Positions 17,467-25,338 of a stretch of 52,674 nucleotides of DNA are shown in pieces. The DNA is from DASRPD01 sp035646535 (GTDB lineage Bacteria > Actinomycetota > Acidimicrobiia > IMCC26256 > JANYLB01): NCBI GenBank assembly GCA_035646535.1, contig DASRPD010000112.1:1-52674 (forward strand), in the 5' to 3' direction. The translations under genes were made by a program, and so were the position numbers. The notes below the pieces were generated by a model. The model saw only the letters and a list, made by a program, of their open reading frames with translations, had not been told where the DNA came from and ran no database searches. Numbering within the stretch: position 1 is the stretch's first letter; each line of letters starts with the position of its first letter.

Positions 17467-18834
17467 TCAGCCGATCAGGTTCTGAAGATCGTCTGCTTCT
17501 CCCGACGCGCTCTTGCCGGCGAAATCCTCGAGCCACGCGTGGAAGTCGTCGGAACCGGAGCGATCCGCGATCGCCCGAGGCATCGCGGGCATCTCGTAGC
17601 GGTCGACCGGCAGGGGCGGGTGATCGGACTCGGGCTTGCGGGCCATCACCGCTTCGATCACCGGCTCGAGCCGGGCCTGCTTGTCCCGCTCGGCGCGTTC
17701 GGACCGCTCGGCGAACTCGGGCAGAACTTCCTGAGCGAAGAGCTCCAGGCTCTCCATGATGTGCTCGTGGCGGTTCCTCCCGGCCTGGGAGCAGAAGATC
17801 ACCTGGTCGACCCCGGCCTCTTCGTACCGCCGGAGGTACTCCCGGATCTGGTCGGGCGTACCGATCGCGCCACGCAGACCACCGAACCCCTGCTCCACGA
17901 CCTTCGCACCGAGTCGATCCTGGTTGGCGTGCGCGGCCTCCACCGCCACGGGGTCGTAACCGCGCTCGGCCCGGCGAGTCTCGTACTCGGCCCAGACGTC
18001 GGTCCGACCCGGCTCGTGCCGGCCGAACACGTAGTAGTGCGCCAGCGAGTACCCGAAGAAGTTCGCACCCTCGAGCCCGCGGTCGAGCGCAGTCTGCTCA
18101 TCGCGGTCGCACATGAAGGTCGTGACACAGGCCAGGTTGGCGTTGACCGAATCGGCGATCGGCACGCCTTCGGTGGCCAAGGTCTCGTAGTAGTCGTCAA
18201 CCCACTGGCGGGCTTCCTCGGGATCCACGAACGCGAACGCGAGCGCACCGATGGCCTTCTGGGCCGCGAGGTGAATCGTGTCGCGGCGACTACACGCGAC
18301 CCACACCGGCGGATGCGGCTTCTGGAGCGGTTTCGGCACGACGTTGCGTGGCGGCATGGTGACGTACTTGCCCGCGTGTCCCGTAAAGGGAGACTCGGTC
18401 ATGCAACGCACCGCGACCCGAAGGCCCTCCTCCCACATGGCGCGCTTTTCCATCGGGTCGATGCCGAACCCGCCCAGCTCGGCCTCCGAGCTGGACTCCC
18501 CGGTACCGAACTCGGCTCGACCGCTCGACACGAGATCGAGCATCGCGACCCGTTCGGCCACACGGGCCGGGTGGTTGAACGGCGGCGGCGTCTGCACGAT
18601 GCCGTGCCCGAGCCGGATGCGCTTCGTACGCTGCGACACCGCGGCGAGGAACACCTCGGGTGCGCTCGAGTGGCTGTACTCCTCGAGGAAGTGGTGCTCG
18701 ACCTCCCAGACGTAGTCGATGCCGAGCGAGTCCGCGAGCTCAATCTGCTCGAGCGCGTTCTGGATCAGCTCGTGCTCGGACTCATCGGTCCACGGGCGAG
18801 GCAGTTGGTGCTCGTAGAACATGCCGAACTTCAT
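17467..18834 (-). CDS. LLM-class flavin-dependent oxidoreductase
   Basis: This 455-residue protein has the luciferase-like TIM-barrel pattern: MKFGMFYEHQLPRPW, DYVWEVEHHFLEEYSHSS, RLGHGIVQTPPPFNHP and ARVAERVAMLDLVSSGRAEFG. It is longer than typical members (about 330-380) because of a charged C-terminal extension after residue 370 that includes ERSERAERDKQARLE. It is likely to oxidise an unknown substrate with FMN or F420. The ATG overlaps the upstream ferritin-like gene by four bases (ATGA), so the two proteins are probably made together. Confidence 0.88.
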   Translation of the reverse strand: MKFGMFYEHQLPRPWTDESEHELIQNALEQIELADSLGIDYVWEVEHHFLEEYSHSSAPEVFLAAVSQRTKRIRLGHGIVQTPPPFNHPARVAERVAMLDLVSSGRAEFGTGESSSEAELGGFGIDPMEKRAMWEEGLRVAVRCMTESPFTGHAGKYVTMPPRNVVPKPLQKPHPPVWVACSRRDTIHLAAQKAIGALAFAFVDPEEARQWVDDYYETLATEGVPIADSVNANLACVTTFMCDRDEQTALDRGLEGANFFGYSLAHYYVFGRHEPGRTDVWAEYETRRAERGYDPVAVEAAHANQDRLGAKVVEQGFGGLRGAIGTPDQIREYLRRYEEAGVDQVIFCSQAGRNRHEHIMESLELFAQEVLPEFAERSERAERDKQARLEPVIEAVMARKPESDHPPLPVDRYEMPAMPRAIADRSGSDDFHAWLEDFAGKSASGEADDLQNLIG

Positions 18835-19910
18835 GCCACGGCTCTTGTGGGTCGGATCGAGCCGAGGGTGTGGAACTCCTCGAGGAGGTCGTCGCCGCGC
18901 GGGTGGCCCACCAACGCGAACTCCACCTCCCGGAGGCTGGTGCGCAGGCCCTGCTCACGGTTGGGTCCGAGCGACGCGGCCATCGCCTGGCCCCAGAGCG
19001 GCACGATGATGTCGGTGCCCGGGTAACGGCGGCCGGACTCGCCGATGAAGGTCCGCTCGCGCATCTCGGTGAGCGCGGTCTTCAGGTACTCGACATGGGG
19101 CGTCTCATCCGCGCGGATGTAGGAGACGAGTCGGGCGGCTTCGCCGTCACCGGCGACGAGCTCGGTGTCCGACAGGACGGCCTCGGCCCAGGCGAACATG
19201 TGGAACGCGGAGATCTCGATGAGCAGGATGTTGATCATCCGTTGGATCAGCATCTCGAGCCCGAGGTCGATGTCGGAGAAGACCCGTGCGTCGAGCATGC
19301 GCTGCCTCACCGCACCCGGATCGGGAGCGCCGCCGGCCGCCGGGAGACCCATGCGTTCGAGCATCCGCGAGGTCTCGTCCTCGGTCGGCGGCGTCTCGAA
19401 GGCGACGTCGCGCGCCGCGAACCACATGTCCCGGTGGCCGGCCTCTTCCTCCCATCCGGCCTCGTCACGCGCGTGGGCTTCGAGGAGCCCCCCATCGAGG
19501 TGGGCGATCGCGGTCCCCGCGATCGGTTCTTCGAAGAATCGCTGCGGATCGCTCACCGCCGCGTAGCGGATCATCGCTCCGAACCCTTCGACGGTGCCGA
19601 TTCGAGTGAGCGTGGTGATGATCGGACCGGGTACTCCTGATCGCAGGAGGTACTTGGCCTGCTCGACGTTCGGGTAGCTCTCGGGCCAGCTCGCGAGGGG
19701 CACGTCGAGAATCTCGGTGCCGAACACGCGGCGATGGTTATCCTGCCACGCAACGATGGCGGGCGTACGAAAGCGCGTGCGGGGCGAGTGGTACCGACCG
19801 TCCGCGTCGAAGCCGCCGTGGCACCGACGCCCGCCGGCAACGAGCGGCGTCTCGACGTCGTCGCTCGCGAGCAGCTCGGCCTCGCTGTAGTCGAGTCGTG
19901 CCGTCGTCAT
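18831..19910 (-). CDS. Ferritin-like (putative diiron) protein, partner of the LLM oxidoreductase
   Basis: This 359-residue protein is mostly helical. Pairs of acidic residues and histidines are spaced as in diiron ferritin-like proteins: EAHARDEAGWEEEAGHR, IEISAFHMFAWAEAVLS and ADETPHVEYLKTAL. This suggests an oxidase, oxygenase or metal-dependent partner, but I do not recognise a named family. It is first in an operon with the LLM oxidoreductase and divergent from a TetR gene. The 163-base gap between them holds a tandem repeat and a palindromic operator, so regulation by that TetR is likely. An LLM enzyme and a diiron protein together could act in sequence on one substrate; this is inference. 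Confidence 0.7.
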   Translation of the reverse strand: MTTARLDYSEAELLASDDVETPLVAGGRRCHGGFDADGRYHSPRTRFRTPAIVAWQDNHRRVFGTEILDVPLASWPESYPNVEQAKYLLRSGVPGPIITTLTRIGTVEGFGAMIRYAAVSDPQRFFEEPIAGTAIAHLDGGLLEAHARDEAGWEEEAGHRDMWFAARDVAFETPPTEDETSRMLERMGLPAAGGAPDPGAVRQRMLDARVFSDIDLGLEMLIQRMINILLIEISAFHMFAWAEAVLSDTELVAGDGEAARLVSYIRADETPHVEYLKTALTEMRERTFIGESGRRYPGTDIIVPLWGQAMAASLGPNREQGLRTSLREVEFALVGHPRGDDLLEEFHTLGSIRPTRAVA

Positions 19911-19944
19911 CGATCATCCCCCTGACCGGCCACCGGCCGGTAGA

Positions 19945-20021
19945 CCGTTCGTGCGCCGTTCGTGCGCCGTTCGTGCGCCGTTCGTGCTCAGTTCGTGCTC
20001 AGTTCGTGCTCAGTTCGTGCT
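19945..20021. repeat. 11-bp tandem repeat, seven copies
   Basis: Seven contiguous 11-base units lie between the divergent genes. Three read CCGTTCGTGCG, one is a hybrid CCGTTCGTGCT, and three read CAGTTCGTGCT. The period is close to one helical turn. Confidence 0.9.
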
Positions 20022-20044
20022 CAGTGGTTGGTACACCAAAGAGT

Positions 20045-20062
20045 GTATACTCGCGGGTATAC
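20045..20062. promoter_or_regulatory. Probable TetR operator with embedded -10
   Basis: Two GTATAC palindromes at 20045-20050 and 20057-20062 are spaced 12 bases centre to centre. The right one overlaps TATACT, a -10-like box 10 bases before the TetR GTG at 20074. This fits autoregulation and control of the divergent operon. Confidence 0.5.
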
Positions 20063-20073
20063 TTCGGACAACC

Positions 20074-20682
20074 GTGCCCGCCACCGACTGCGTCACCGAG
20101 GCCGCCGGCCCCCTCCCCCGGGCCGAACGGCAGGCCGCGGTCCTGCGCGGCGCGGCCCAGGCCTTTGCCCGGACGGGCTACGCGGCGACATCCATGGAGG
20201 ACATCGCGGCGGCTTCCGGCATCACGAAGCTGATCGTCTACCGGCACTTCGACTCCAAGGAGGACCTGTACCGCGCCGTCCTCCAGCGGGTGTTCGATCA
20301 ACTCGCCGAAGCCTTCGTCGTCGGAATCGCCGATCCGAGCGACGACGCCGTGGGTGCCCGCGCCCTGCTCGCCGCGGCCCGCTACGACCCTGGCGGGTTC
20401 CGGCTCCTGTGGCGCCACGCGGCCCGGGAACCGCAGTTCGCGGCGTACGCCTCGGAGTTGCGCGAGCACGCGGTCTCGGCGTCGCGGGCGCTGCTCGCCG
20501 ATTGGGTCGCCCCCGACCTGGCCGAGTGGGCAGCGCAGACATGTGTCGGCTATCTGGTCGAGGCCGTGCTGAACTGGCTCGAGTACGGCGACGCGGCGCG
20601 CGATGCCGAGTTCGTCGAGCTCGCCACGGGCGCGCTGCGCTCGGGGATCAGTGCGTGGAGCGCGACCCCGTCAGTCCTCTGA
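20074..20682 (+). CDS. TetR-family transcriptional regulator
   Basis: This 202-residue protein has an N-terminal helix-turn-helix (AFARTGYAATSMEDIAAASG, then ITKLIVYRHFDSKEDLYRAV) and a C-terminal ligand-binding domain. The GTG at 20074 gives a normal family length and follows the palindromic operator. It is divergent from the ferritin-like/LLM operon and probably represses it; the ligand is unknown. Confidence 0.85.
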   Translation: MPATDCVTEAAGPLPRAERQAAVLRGAAQAFARTGYAATSMEDIAAASGITKLIVYRHFDSKEDLYRAVLQRVFDQLAEAFVVGIADPSDDAVGARALLAAARYDPGGFRLLWRHAAREPQFAAYASELREHAVSASRALLADWVAPDLAEWAAQTCVGYLVEAVLNWLEYGDAARDAEFVELATGALRSGISAWSATPSVL

Positions 20683-20741
20683 TCTCGGACGACTGATCTC
20701 GGACCGCCGGCTCCTCCACCGCCCGGTCTCGAACCAGCGGG

Positions 20742-20757
20742 CGGGCTTCGCTGCCCG
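20742..20757. terminator. Possible hairpin between convergent genes
   Basis: CGGGC, a 6-base loop, then GCCCG lie between the TetR gene and the convergent YqhQ gene. There is no T-run, so it is a weak candidate. Confidence 0.25.
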
Positions 20758-20804
20758 GTGTTGCTCGCGCGGTCGACGAGGCTCGACGAGGCGACGGGGT
20801 TCGA

Positions 20805-21764
20805 TCAGGCCGATCCGAATGACGGTCGCGTCGGGAGGGACCTCGTGGTCGCCGAAGGACGGTTCGTGGAACGGGCATCGACTTCGGAACGTTGTTCGGC
20901 GGTCATGACCGCTCGGAGCGAGGTGATGGCGACCTCGATCTGATCGAGGGTCGGCTCTCGGGTCGTCAGCAGTTGGAGACCAAGACCGGGCTTCATCGCG
21001 AGCCGGACCCACCGCCAGCGCATATGGGAGGCCGCGAACCGAATCACCTCGTAGCTGATCGCGGCCACGAGCGGGATCAGCAACACGCGGGAGACGATGA
21101 GCATCGGCAGCGCCGGCCGCCCGAAGAAGGCGAACACGACGATCGAGACGATCATGACGGTGAGCAGGAAGTTCGTCCCGCAGCGGACGTGCTGGGTCGT
21201 GAACCGCTGGGCGGAGGACGGTGTGACCTCGACGTCGTTCTCGTAGGCCGCGATCGCCTTGTGCTCGGCCCCGTGGTATTCGAACACGCGTCGGATATCG
21301 GGCAGCCGGCCGATCAACAACAGATAGGCGATGAAGAACCCGAGCCGGACCGCGCCCTCGATGACGTGCAGCCAGAAGCCGCCGCCGATACCGGCGAGAC
21401 CATGCAGGCCGCGCGCCGCGAACGCAGGCAGCACGATGAAGATGGCCGCGAAGATCGTGAGGGCGATGCCGAGTGACACACCCGCGACGCCCTTCGAGAG
21501 CCGCTCTTCTTCGGGGAGCTGCTGTTCGCTCGACCACATGAGGGCCTTCACGCCGAGCGACAGTGATTCCGCCAGGGCCACGATTCCCCGAGCGAGCGGG
21601 ATCTTCACCCAGCGCTCGGCCCACCGCGGCGCGTCGTGGGTGACGATCTCGATGTCTCCGTCGGGCTTGCGTACCGCGACGGCCCAGGAGGTCGAGCCGC
21701 GCATCATGACTCCGTCGACGACGGCCTGACCGCCCATGTAGCGCGGCGCCGGCCTCCGCCCCAT
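20805..21764 (-). CDS. DUF1385 (YqhQ-like) integral membrane protein
   Basis: This 319-residue protein has the family start PRYMGGQAVVDGVMMRG and the conserved EYHGAEHKAIAAYE and CGTNFLLTVMIVSI blocks, with four or more hydrophobic helices. YqhQ proteins are widespread in Gram-positive bacteria and their function is poorly known. It starts 3 bases after the rpmE stop with AAGAAGG near the junction, so the two genes are co-transcribed. The last ~30 residues are hydrophilic and Ser/Thr/Arg rich. Confidence 0.88.
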   Translation of the reverse strand: MGRRPAPRYMGGQAVVDGVMMRGSTSWAVAVRKPDGDIEIVTHDAPRWAERWVKIPLARGIVALAESLSLGVKALMWSSEQQLPEEERLSKGVAGVSLGIALTIFAAIFIVLPAFAARGLHGLAGIGGGFWLHVIEGAVRLGFFIAYLLLIGRLPDIRRVFEYHGAEHKAIAAYENDVEVTPSSAQRFTTQHVRCGTNFLLTVMIVSIVVFAFFGRPALPMLIVSRVLLIPLVAAISYEVIRFAASHMRWRWVRLAMKPGLGLQLLTTREPTLDQIEVAITSLRAVMTAEQRSEVDARSTNRPSATTRSLPTRPSFGSA

Positions 21765-21767
21765 CGG

Positions 21768-21989
21768 TCAGGCCTTCTTCTTGGCCGGCGTCTTCTTGGC
21801 GTACCGGCGTTGGAAGCGCTCGACCCGGCCTCCGGTGTCCACGAGCTTCTGCTTGCCCGTGTAGAAGGGGTGGCACTCCGAGCAGAGCTCGACCCGCAGC
21901 TCCGGGAGGGTCGACCGAGTCACGAACTCGGCGCCGCACGAGCAGTGCACGCGGCACTCGACGTAGTCAGGATGCACATCAGTCTTCAT
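21768..21989 (-). CDS. rpmE: 50S ribosomal protein L31 (zinc-binding type)
   Basis: This 73-residue protein starts MKTDVHPDYVECRVHCSCG and has the zinc ligands CSC...CSEC within VHCSCGAEF and LCSECHPFYTG, so it is the zinc form of L31. The tail RRYAKKTPAKKKA is basic, as usual. ATG at 21989 is the family start. The leader contains an exact 16-bp duplication that repeats a TAGACT box. Confidence 0.95.
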   Translation of the reverse strand: MKTDVHPDYVECRVHCSCGAEFVTRSTLPELRVELCSECHPFYTGKQKLVDTGGRVERFQRRYAKKTPAKKKA

Positions 21990-21990
21990 A

Positions 21991-22022
21991 GGTTGGTCCA
22001 GTCTAGGGTTGGTCCAGTCTAG
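21991..22022 (-). repeat. 16-bp tandem duplication in the rpmE leader
   Basis: Two exact copies of CTAGACTGGACCAACC (minus strand) occupy 22022-22007 and 22006-21991, the second ending one base before the ATG. Each carries TAGACT, a -10-like box. Confidence 0.85.
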
Positions 22023-22079
22023 GAAGTCGACCGCGGGCAACCGATCGCGCCCCGTCAGGTATTCCAACTCTCGAGCCGG

Positions 22080-23996
22080 CTAGCCGCCGGGGGCAGGTGC
22101 CTTGGCGATCTCGGCCAGGAACTCGTCGTTGGTGGCGGTGGTCCGGAGCTTCTCGATGAGCAGCTCCAGGCCCGCTCCACCTTCCAGGGCGTTCAGCACC
22201 CGACGGAGCTTCCAGACCTGCTGGAGCTGGTCTCGTTCGAACAGGAGCTCTTCGTGGCGCGTGCTCGACGCCTCGACGTCGATCGACGGGTAGATCCGTC
22301 GCTCGGAGAGGCGGCGGTCGAGGCGAAGCTCCATGTTGCCAGTGCCCTTGAACTCCTCGAAGATCACCTCGTCCATCCGACTGCCCGTCTCGATGAGCGC
22401 CGTAGCGATGATCGTGAGCGATCCGCCCTCCTCGATGTTGCGGGCTGCACCGAAGAAGCGCTTCGGCGGGTAGAGCGCGGTCGAGTCCACACCACCCGAC
22501 AGGATTCGGCCCGACGCCGGTGCCGCGAGGTTGTAGGCCCGGGCCAGGCGCGTGATGCCGTCGAGAACGATGACGACGTCGGTGCCCATCTCGACCAGCC
22601 GCTTGGCTCGATCGATGCTGAGCTCGGCGACCTGAGTGTGCTCGTCGGACGGTCGGTCGAACGTGCTCGCGACGACCTCGCCGCGCAGCACGTGACGGCG
22701 CATGTCGGTGACCTCTTCGGGACGTTCGTCGACGAGCAGCACCATGAGGTGCACCTCGGGGTTGTTGCGTTCGATCGCGTACACGAGCTCTTTGAGGATG
22801 GTGGTCTTGCCGGCTTTGGGAGGCGAGACCACGAGCCCGCGCTGGCCCTTGCCGACGGGTGAGAGCAGGTCGATGATGCGGCCCGTGATGTTCATCGGCT
22901 CATCGGTCAGCTCGAGGCGCAGCTTCGAGTCCGGAAACAGCGCCGTGAGGTCCTCGAAACGGGGACGCTCACGCGCCTCGTCCGGCGTCATGCCGTTGAT
23001 CTGGTCGACCCGCAGCAGGGCCGGGTACTTCTCGTTGCTCGCCGCCGGCCGGGTCGCGCCCTTCACGAGGTCGCCCTTGCGCAGCGCGAACCGTCGCACC
23101 TGCGACGCCGAGACGTACGCGTCATTGTCGGCGGGAAGGTAGCCACCGGAGCGCAAGAACCCGTAACCCTCGTCTCGCAGGTCGAGGAGACCTTCGACGT
23201 CGACGGGTTCGCCGGTGAACTCGGCACTCGGCTCGTTGGCCTCGCCCTGGCGGTCACGGCCGCGGCCGCGCCGCCGACGACGACTGCGGTTGCCTTCACC
23301 GAACGAGGCGCGCTGGTCGTCGGTGTCAGCCCGGTTTGCGCCACCCTTGCCGCCGCGCCGTCCGCCGCCGGCGTTGCCCCCACCGGCGTTGCCGCCGCCA
23401 TCCCTGCCGGCGTTGTCTCGACCTCCGCCATCTCTACCGGCATTGCCCCCGCCGCCCTTCCTGCCGGCGTTGTCTCGGCCTCCACCGTCCCTGCCGCCGC
23501 GTCGTCCGCCATCCCTGCCGGCGTTGTCCCTGCCCGCCTTGTCCGCGCCGCCATCGGAACGGGCTGTGGTCACGGCAGAGTCCGATGACCCAACCGCCTC
23601 GGCCGCCAACTCGGTCGCAGGCGCCTCGGTCGCGGGGGTCGCCCGGGATCGGCGAACGGGTCGCGGGGAGACCTCAGGCCCGGCCCCGCCGTCGTCGGAC
23701 GAGCCCTCGAGCGACGCCTCCTCCGCGGCGAGTGCCGCGATCGGATCGTCTTCGGCGACCTGGGAGGCCTTGCGCGAGCGCACTCGCTTCGGTTTGTCAC
23801 CGTTGCCCGCGTTCGCGACGGCGGCATCGGCTCCCGCCGCGGAGCTGTTACCCGACGCGGTGAGAATCGCGTCGACGAGGTCGGCCTTCTTGAGCCGGCT
23901 CACTCCCTTCACGCCGATAGCACCGGCGATCGCGTGGAGCTCCTCGCGATCCTTGCCGTCGAGCATCGAGCGCTCGAGCTTGTTCTCTTGGGCCAT
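22080..23996 (-). CDS. rho: Transcription termination factor Rho with Gly/Arg/Asp-rich insert
   Basis: Rho is a hexameric RNA helicase that ends transcription. This 638-residue copy has the Rho-N helical domain (about 1-46, ELHAIAGAIGVKG), a long low-complexity region (about 50-265), the RNA-binding cold-shock domain (GYGFLRSGGYLPADNDAYVS) and the ATPase core with Walker A PPKAGKTT, DERPEEVTDM and LDGITRLARAYN. The inserted region holds repeated GRDNAGRDGG and GGGNAG units and a basic RSRRRRRGRGRDRQ stretch. Insertions here are common in Actinobacteria, and this one is long. AGGAG sits 8 bases before the ATG. A leader of about 290 bases suggests autoregulation. Confidence 0.95.
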   Translation of the reverse strand: MAQENKLERSMLDGKDREELHAIAGAIGVKGVSRLKKADLVDAILTASGNSSAAGADAAVANAGNGDKPKRVRSRKASQVAEDDPIAALAAEEASLEGSSDDGGAGPEVSPRPVRRSRATPATEAPATELAAEAVGSSDSAVTTARSDGGADKAGRDNAGRDGGRRGGRDGGGRDNAGRKGGGGNAGRDGGGRDNAGRDGGGNAGGGNAGGGRRGGKGGANRADTDDQRASFGEGNRSRRRRRGRGRDRQGEANEPSAEFTGEPVDVEGLLDLRDEGYGFLRSGGYLPADNDAYVSASQVRRFALRKGDLVKGATRPAASNEKYPALLRVDQINGMTPDEARERPRFEDLTALFPDSKLRLELTDEPMNITGRIIDLLSPVGKGQRGLVVSPPKAGKTTILKELVYAIERNNPEVHLMVLLVDERPEEVTDMRRHVLRGEVVASTFDRPSDEHTQVAELSIDRAKRLVEMGTDVVIVLDGITRLARAYNLAAPASGRILSGGVDSTALYPPKRFFGAARNIEEGGSLTIIATALIETGSRMDEVIFEEFKGTGNMELRLDRRLSERRIYPSIDVEASSTRHEELLFERDQLQQVWKLRRVLNALEGGAGLELLIEKLRTTATNDEFLAEIAKAPAPGG

Positions 23997-24363
23997 GGGC
24001 CAACTCCTGATGATGTGGATCCGGCGCCGAAAGGACAGGGGCGCTCGGTGTCACGCGGTGATGACAAGGAGTGCGGTCGCCGGCCTCCGGGGCGGTCTGC
24101 TCGCCAACGCCCATGGAGGACGCGGTTCAGGAGACCGGCAGTGATCCGAAAGAGCCGGCGGAAACGCCGGTAGACGACCAGCGGAGGCGGGAATTCCGAT
24201 CGGGGCCACCAACGAGCACGGGCCAACGCGCAGACCGTACGCAAGGTGGGAGACGGGAATGGATCGCGACCCGCGTGGTACCCGGTGACTCTAGCACGGT
24301 CTGATCCAAGGGTCGCGGGGCGTCTCGCGCCGAACCCGGTGAGCCGGCGCCAGAGCGCAACCT
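23997..24363 (-). other. Long leader region upstream of rho
   Basis: This 367-base stretch has no convincing gene. On the minus strand TAGAGT at 24293-24288 is a plausible -10. A hairpin CCGGCG/CGCCGG closes on a 4-base loop at 24155-24170. Together they suggest a long untranslated leader, as often seen for rho. Confidence 0.4.
24288..24293 (-). promoter_or_regulatory. Possible -10 box of the rho promoter
   Basis: TAGAGT on the minus strand about 290 bases before the rho ATG. No good -35 match is seen. Confidence 0.3.
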
Positions 24364-25323
24364 TCAGCTACCGGCGAGGCGGTCGACAATCGGGGCCACC
24401 GCGTCCACCGCGTCGTCGTTGACCACGTAGTACGACAGGTCCCACCGGTCGCGCCGGGCGCGCATGGTGTCGCAGATCTGGTCCAGGTCGCCGACGAGCA
24501 CGTACGGGCTCGACAGGACCGTCTCGACCCCCACCTCAGGGCCGGGATCGTCGGCCGGCAGCGACGCCGCGATCGCTTCGGCCGTCGCCTCCCGATCGTC
24601 GGTCACGATCACGAAGGGCACGACGATGGACAGCTCGAGGTCGTCGTAGCGCGCCCCGGCGGCCTCGCGGATCCACCCGATCTTGCGATCGGTCGCCTCG
24701 GCGGTGGCATCGGCCAGGTTCTGGTCGTCCCACGCGGCGTTGGACTTGCGCGCCGGGTTCAGGCCGACGATGTCGGCCTCGCGCGCTGCGAGCCGCAACA
24801 TCCGCGGGCCACCGCCGGCGATCATGAGGGGCGGCGGCTCCTGGACGGGCTGGGGGTACGGCTCGTGGCCGGTGATCATGTAGTGCTCACCGTCGAGGTC
24901 GACAACCCCGCCGGCCAGCAGCGCCTTGACCACGGTCACCGCCTCTTCGAGCCGATCGACGCGCGTTGCCGGGGGATCGAAGGCGATCCCGGCTTGGGAG
25001 TAGTCGGGGGCCATCCATCCGGCGCCGAGACCGACCTCCACCCGGCCGCCGGACAACCGGTCCAGCGTTGCGAGCTCCTTGGCGAGGACGAGTGGGTGGC
25101 GGTAGTCGTTGTCCAGCACGAGGCAACCCACGCGCAGCGACTCGGTCGCACACGCCGCCGCGGTCATGGCGACGAGTGGTGCGAGCTGGTGGTCGAAGTG
25201 GTCACGCAAGAGGAGGGTCGAGAATCCGAGCGACTCGTAGCGGCGGGCCGAGTCTGCCCAGTCCTCACCGCTGCCGGCATCGGAGGTGTGGACACCAAAT
25301 CGGAAACGACGATCATGGGACAT
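24364..25323 (-). CDS. LLM-class F420-dependent oxidoreductase (TIGR03621-like)
   Basis: This 319-residue luciferase-like protein has RFRFGVHTSDA, GFSTLLLRDHFDHQLAP, LRVGCLVLDNDYRHPLVLAKE and LDRLSGGRVEVGLGAGWM, typical of the F420-dependent subfamily that includes TIGR03621. GAGAGGA precedes the ATG. It is probably a reductase or oxidase of unknown small molecule. It lies 15 bases downstream of the phosphoglycerate mutase stop on the same strand and may be co-transcribed. Confidence 0.85.
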   Translation of the reverse strand: MSHDRRFRFGVHTSDAGSGEDWADSARRYESLGFSTLLLRDHFDHQLAPLVAMTAAACATESLRVGCLVLDNDYRHPLVLAKELATLDRLSGGRVEVGLGAGWMAPDYSQAGIAFDPPATRVDRLEEAVTVVKALLAGGVVDLDGEHYMITGHEPYPQPVQEPPPLMIAGGGPRMLRLAAREADIVGLNPARKSNAAWDDQNLADATAEATDRKIGWIREAAGARYDDLELSIVVPFVIVTDDREATAEAIAASLPADDPGPEVGVETVLSSPYVLVGDLDQICDTMRARRDRWDLSYYVVNDDAVDAVAPIVDRLAGS

Positions 25324-25338
25324 GGCGATCCTCTCGGT

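Noticed and set aside
16435..19026. 863-codon plus-strand frame across prfA and the LLM gene
   Set aside because: It is antisense to confident genes and resembles no protein family.
19945..20021. CRISPR-like array
   Set aside because: The 11-base units are contiguous with no spacers, so this is a simple tandem repeat.
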